Assembly (NCBI GenBank): GCA_001802645.1
Contig: MGZJ01000010.1
Coordinates: 43,203 to 107,202, forward strand
From: Geobacteraceae bacterium GWC2_53_11
GTDB lineage: Bacteria; Desulfobacterota; Desulfuromonadia; Geobacterales; Pseudopelobacteraceae
Length of the DNA stretch: 64,000 nt
Direction: 5' to 3'
Shown: positions 63,664 through 64,000 of the stretch, piece after piece
How positions within the stretch are numbered: the stretch's first letter is position 1
Layout: each line of letters starts with the position of its first letter
Made by a program: the position numbers and the translations under genes
The notes under the pieces: generated by a model
The model's database searches: none
Told to the model about the DNA's origin: nothing
What the model saw: the letters and a program-made list of their open reading frames with translations, nothing else

Positions 63664-64000
63664 GGTGACGGGCAGGCGGCTTCAGCAATCGTCATGTTCA
63701 GATCCTGTCCGATCAGGCCAATGGCATCGGCCCGGCACTGCTTGCAATGCGCAAACTGGCCGATAATACCCTCGTTGGCTTTTCTGGTTTCGGCCAGATA
63801 GCTCTCGCTTGGCGGCACCACATGTGCCAGCTCTGCCTGGGGAATAATCGGCATGATGTTCATGACAAAGGCGCCCAGTTCCTTGACCCGTGCCGCAATC
63901 AGCGGTATCTGGCTGTCGTTGATTCCCGGCGTCAGGACCGTATTGACCTTGATCGTCAATCCCAGTTCACCGGCCCGCTTCAAACCTTCAAACTGGTTAC
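63660..64000 (-). CDS. nifB: Nitrogenase cofactor biosynthesis protein NifB, 3' part (cut by window edge)
   Basis: The last 113 residues are present: NQFEGLKRAGELGLTIKVNTVLTPGIND, VMNIMPIIPQ and FAHCKQCRADAIGLIGQD, hallmarks of the radical-SAM NifB core C-terminal end with its CxxC. The frame runs on past 64000. It ends soon after the core (NMTIAEAACPSP), so this NifB has no fused NifX-like domain. NifB makes the NifB-co precursor of FeMo-co. Confidence 0.95.
   Translation of the reverse strand, partial: NQFEGLKRAGELGLTIKVNTVLTPGINDSQIPLIAARVKELGAFVMNIMPIIPQAELAHVVPPSESYLAETRKANEGIIGQFAHCKQCRADAIGLIGQDLNMTIAEAACPSP

Overview
The window looks like a chromosomal segment of a Geobacter-type bacterium (Desulfuromonadia; Geobacter, Trichlorobacter or Pelobacter propionicus-like). 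The basis is Mo-nitrogenase genes with sigma-54 promoters, a triheme CxxCH cytochrome, three large chemoreceptors plus CheD, very dense two-component and c-di-GMP signalling, and a probable respiratory arsenate reductase locus. The species call is inference from gene content.

Layout. 0-2.7 kb: nifH-nifD on the minus strand behind a sigma-54 promoter and a leader holding a terminator-like hairpin. 2.8-8.3 kb: two c-di-GMP enzymes, a single-domain receiver and a NarL-type kinase/regulator pair. 8.4-10.9 kb: modABC for molybdate, the metal needed by both nitrogenase and the arsenate reductase. 11.2-12.8 kb: a chemoreceptor. 13.0-23.8 kb: an accessory island with a type I restriction operon (half-size S, hsdM, hsdS, hsdR, DUF45 metallopeptidase), divergent from an operon of a stand-alone ComEC-like metallo-hydrolase, two unknown membrane proteins and a Bro-N protein. 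The two operons share a symmetrical promoter/operator region.

24.0-38.6 kb: an arsenic-respiration region. It holds a four-cluster ferredoxin, TorD-like chaperone, ArrB, ArrA, a triheme cytochrome, an NtrC-type regulator, a sensor kinase, a PhnD-like periplasmic sensor, tatA, a chemoreceptor, an orphan PstS, ArsR and Acr3. The sensor operon and acr3 carry almost the same promoter/operator 4.4 kb apart, which suggests one arsenic-responsive repressor for both. 38.6-46.4 kb: a glycosyltransferase, small proteins, and a membrane/periplasmic thiol-redox cluster (two CcdA-like transporters, thioredoxin-fold proteins, a rhodanese, an ArsP-like permease) with two more ArsR-type regulators.

46.4-51.9 kb: a kinase - hybrid kinase - REC/HD-GYP operon. 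52.0-55.8 kb: a second nitrogen-fixation block with FKBP and cowN on one strand, facing nifV and four downstream accessory genes on the other. One of these is macro-domain-like, and another joins a winged-helix-like fold to a Cys/Gly tail. The nifV leader has the same hexaloop-plus-terminator design as the nifH leader, as expected for ANTAR-type antitermination. 56-62.8 kb: a GGDEF hybrid protein, cheD, a kinase/regulator pair and a chemoreceptor. 62.8-64 kb: a GNAT acetyltransferase and the 3' end of nifB, cut by the window edge. I saw no rRNA, tRNA, CRISPR array or intact insertion sequence.
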